A DNA stretch of 6,918 nt from Bacillota bacterium (lineage in GTDB: Bacteria; Bacillota; DTU025). The translations under genes were made by a program, and so were the position numbers. Shown one piece after another: positions 6,241 through 6,918 of this stretch (position 1 is the stretch's first letter; each line of letters begins with the position of its first letter). Under the pieces are notes generated by a model. The model saw only the letters and a list, made by a program, of their open reading frames with translations. It was not told the DNA's origin and made no database searches. The stretch is from contig DUWJ01000318.1 of the NCBI GenBank assembly GCA_012842765.1, positions 1-6,918 of the forward strand, read 5' to 3'.

Positions 6241-6918
6241 ACAGGAGGATACGCAGGCTTGTCCAGGCGTGGATTGCGGGATGTGCCATTTTGGTGGTTG
6301 CGGCAACATATTATCAGGCAATAAGCGCCGATAAACTCTCCTCAAGTCAGGCTAATCCGCGGTTGGCCAACCTTGAGCGGGATGTGATTCGCGGACCGAT
6401 TCTGGACCGTAACGGTGGTGTGATATGTGATTCGGTCGGCCCTGGGCTCTCGACGAGAGTATGGCGGGGGCCGGATTCGCTTGCGTCGCTTGTAGGCTAT
6501 GTCAATCCCGTGCTGGGCAAGTCGGGGCTGGAGGCCGCATATGATGTTTGGCTTTCCGGCAGGCGTGGGCCATACGATGTGACAGGTCTGCTTGCGACCC
6601 TTGCCGGCCAGCCCGATCATGGTTGTGCGGTTCGGTTGACGATCGATGCCAATGTGCAGAAGGCGTGCGAGTCGGCATTGAGAGGGCGCAGAGGAGCTGC
6701 GATTGTGATCAATGCGGGGACTGGAGAGCTCCTCGCTGTTGCGAGCAGCCCGTGGTATTCTATGAAAGGGTTGGAGCTGTCGTGGGACAACATCGTTTCC
6801 CGGAATGATTCGCCTCTTGTTTGTCGCCCAATCAACGGGATGTACCCGCCTGGATCCACAATCAAGATGGCCATTGCAGCCATAGCCCTCGACAGCGGGG
6901 TAACCGACCCTAATGAGG
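6237..6918 (+). CDS. Class B penicillin-binding protein (PbpA-like transpeptidase), TTG start, 3'-truncated by the window
   Basis: The first 227 residues of a D,D-transpeptidase that crosslinks peptidoglycan outside the membrane, partner of the SEDS polymerase before it. A basic cytosolic N-terminus (MNRRIRRL if TTG is read as Met) is followed by one membrane anchor at about residues 9-29. The short pedestal domain begins with RDVIRGPILDRNG (48-60) and includes VGYVNPVLGKSGLEAAYD (93-110). The transpeptidase domain starts near residue 136 (LTIDANVQKA) and contains GAAIVINAGTGELLAVASSP. The catalytic SxxK is S207-T-I-K210, in YPPGSTIKM. SxN, KTG and the rest lie past the window end; family members are about 450-500 aa. 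The TTG overlaps the upstream stop (TTGA), with GGAGG at 6223-6227. No glycosyltransferase domain precedes it, so it is class B. The short pedestal resembles mycobacterial PbpA rather than long PBP2/FtsI forms. Confidence 0.92.
   Translation, partial: MNRRIRRLVQAWIAGCAILVVAATYYQAISADKLSSSQANPRLANLERDVIRGPILDRNGGVICDSVGPGLSTRVWRGPDSLASLVGYVNPVLGKSGLEAAYDVWLSGRRGPYDVTGLLATLAGQPDHGCAVRLTIDANVQKACESALRGRRGAAIVINAGTGELLAVASSPWYSMKGLELSWDNIVSRNDSPLVCRPINGMYPPGSTIKMAIAAIALDSGVTDPNE

Noticed and set aside
1..6918. CRISPR arrays, IS elements, tRNA or rRNA genes
   Set aside because: I saw no regularly spaced repeats, transposase motifs, terminal inverted repeats or cloverleaf-like sequences. Coding is nearly continuous on one strand.

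Overview
The window (about 6.9 kb, GC a little above 50% by eye) reads as a bacterial chromosome segment with every gene on the + strand. No single gene fixes the taxon. A BMP-type nucleoside ABC transporter next to rlmN and a PP2C/SEDS/PBP cluster suggests a Gram-positive-type bacterium, most likely a deep-branching Bacillota lineage. The order of the cell-wall cluster is the one known from Actinobacteria (fhaB-pstP-rodA-pbpA). Taxon is an inference.

Region 1 (1-2517) is the end of a nucleoside/BMP-family ABC importer operon. It holds the C-terminal half-domain of a double-NBD ATPase (cut by the window start), then two different inner-membrane permeases, homologous to B. subtilis NupO, NupP and NupQ. 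The genes overlap by 4 nt or are separated by 1 nt. Region 2 (2518-2838) is a 321-nt gap with no convincing gene. It contains a good hairpin that probably terminates the transporter operon, and a leader with competing small hairpins before rlmN.

Region 3 (2839-6918) is a compact run that looks like one transcription unit. It starts with rlmN (23S rRNA/tRNA m2A methyltransferase). Next comes a 64-aa single-pass membrane protein beginning directly after the rlmN stop, then a PP2C-type Ser/Thr phosphatase, a SEDS glycosyltransferase (RodA/FtsW/SpoVE family), and a class B penicillin-binding protein that starts at TTG and runs off the window end. The last three form a standard peptidoglycan synthesis plus phospho-signalling module. 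The SEDS protein polymerises glycan strands, the PBP crosslinks them, and the phosphatase would reverse phosphorylation by a Ser/Thr kinase expected just downstream.

The most notable point is the 64-aa gene. It sits exactly where fhaB sits in the actinobacterial operon and looks like the FhaB N-terminal membrane anchor, but it ends in a short acidic tail and has no FHA phosphothreonine-binding domain. It has its own strong Shine-Dalgarno sequence. It is either a mini-FhaB membrane peptide with its own role, or the remnant of an internal deletion.
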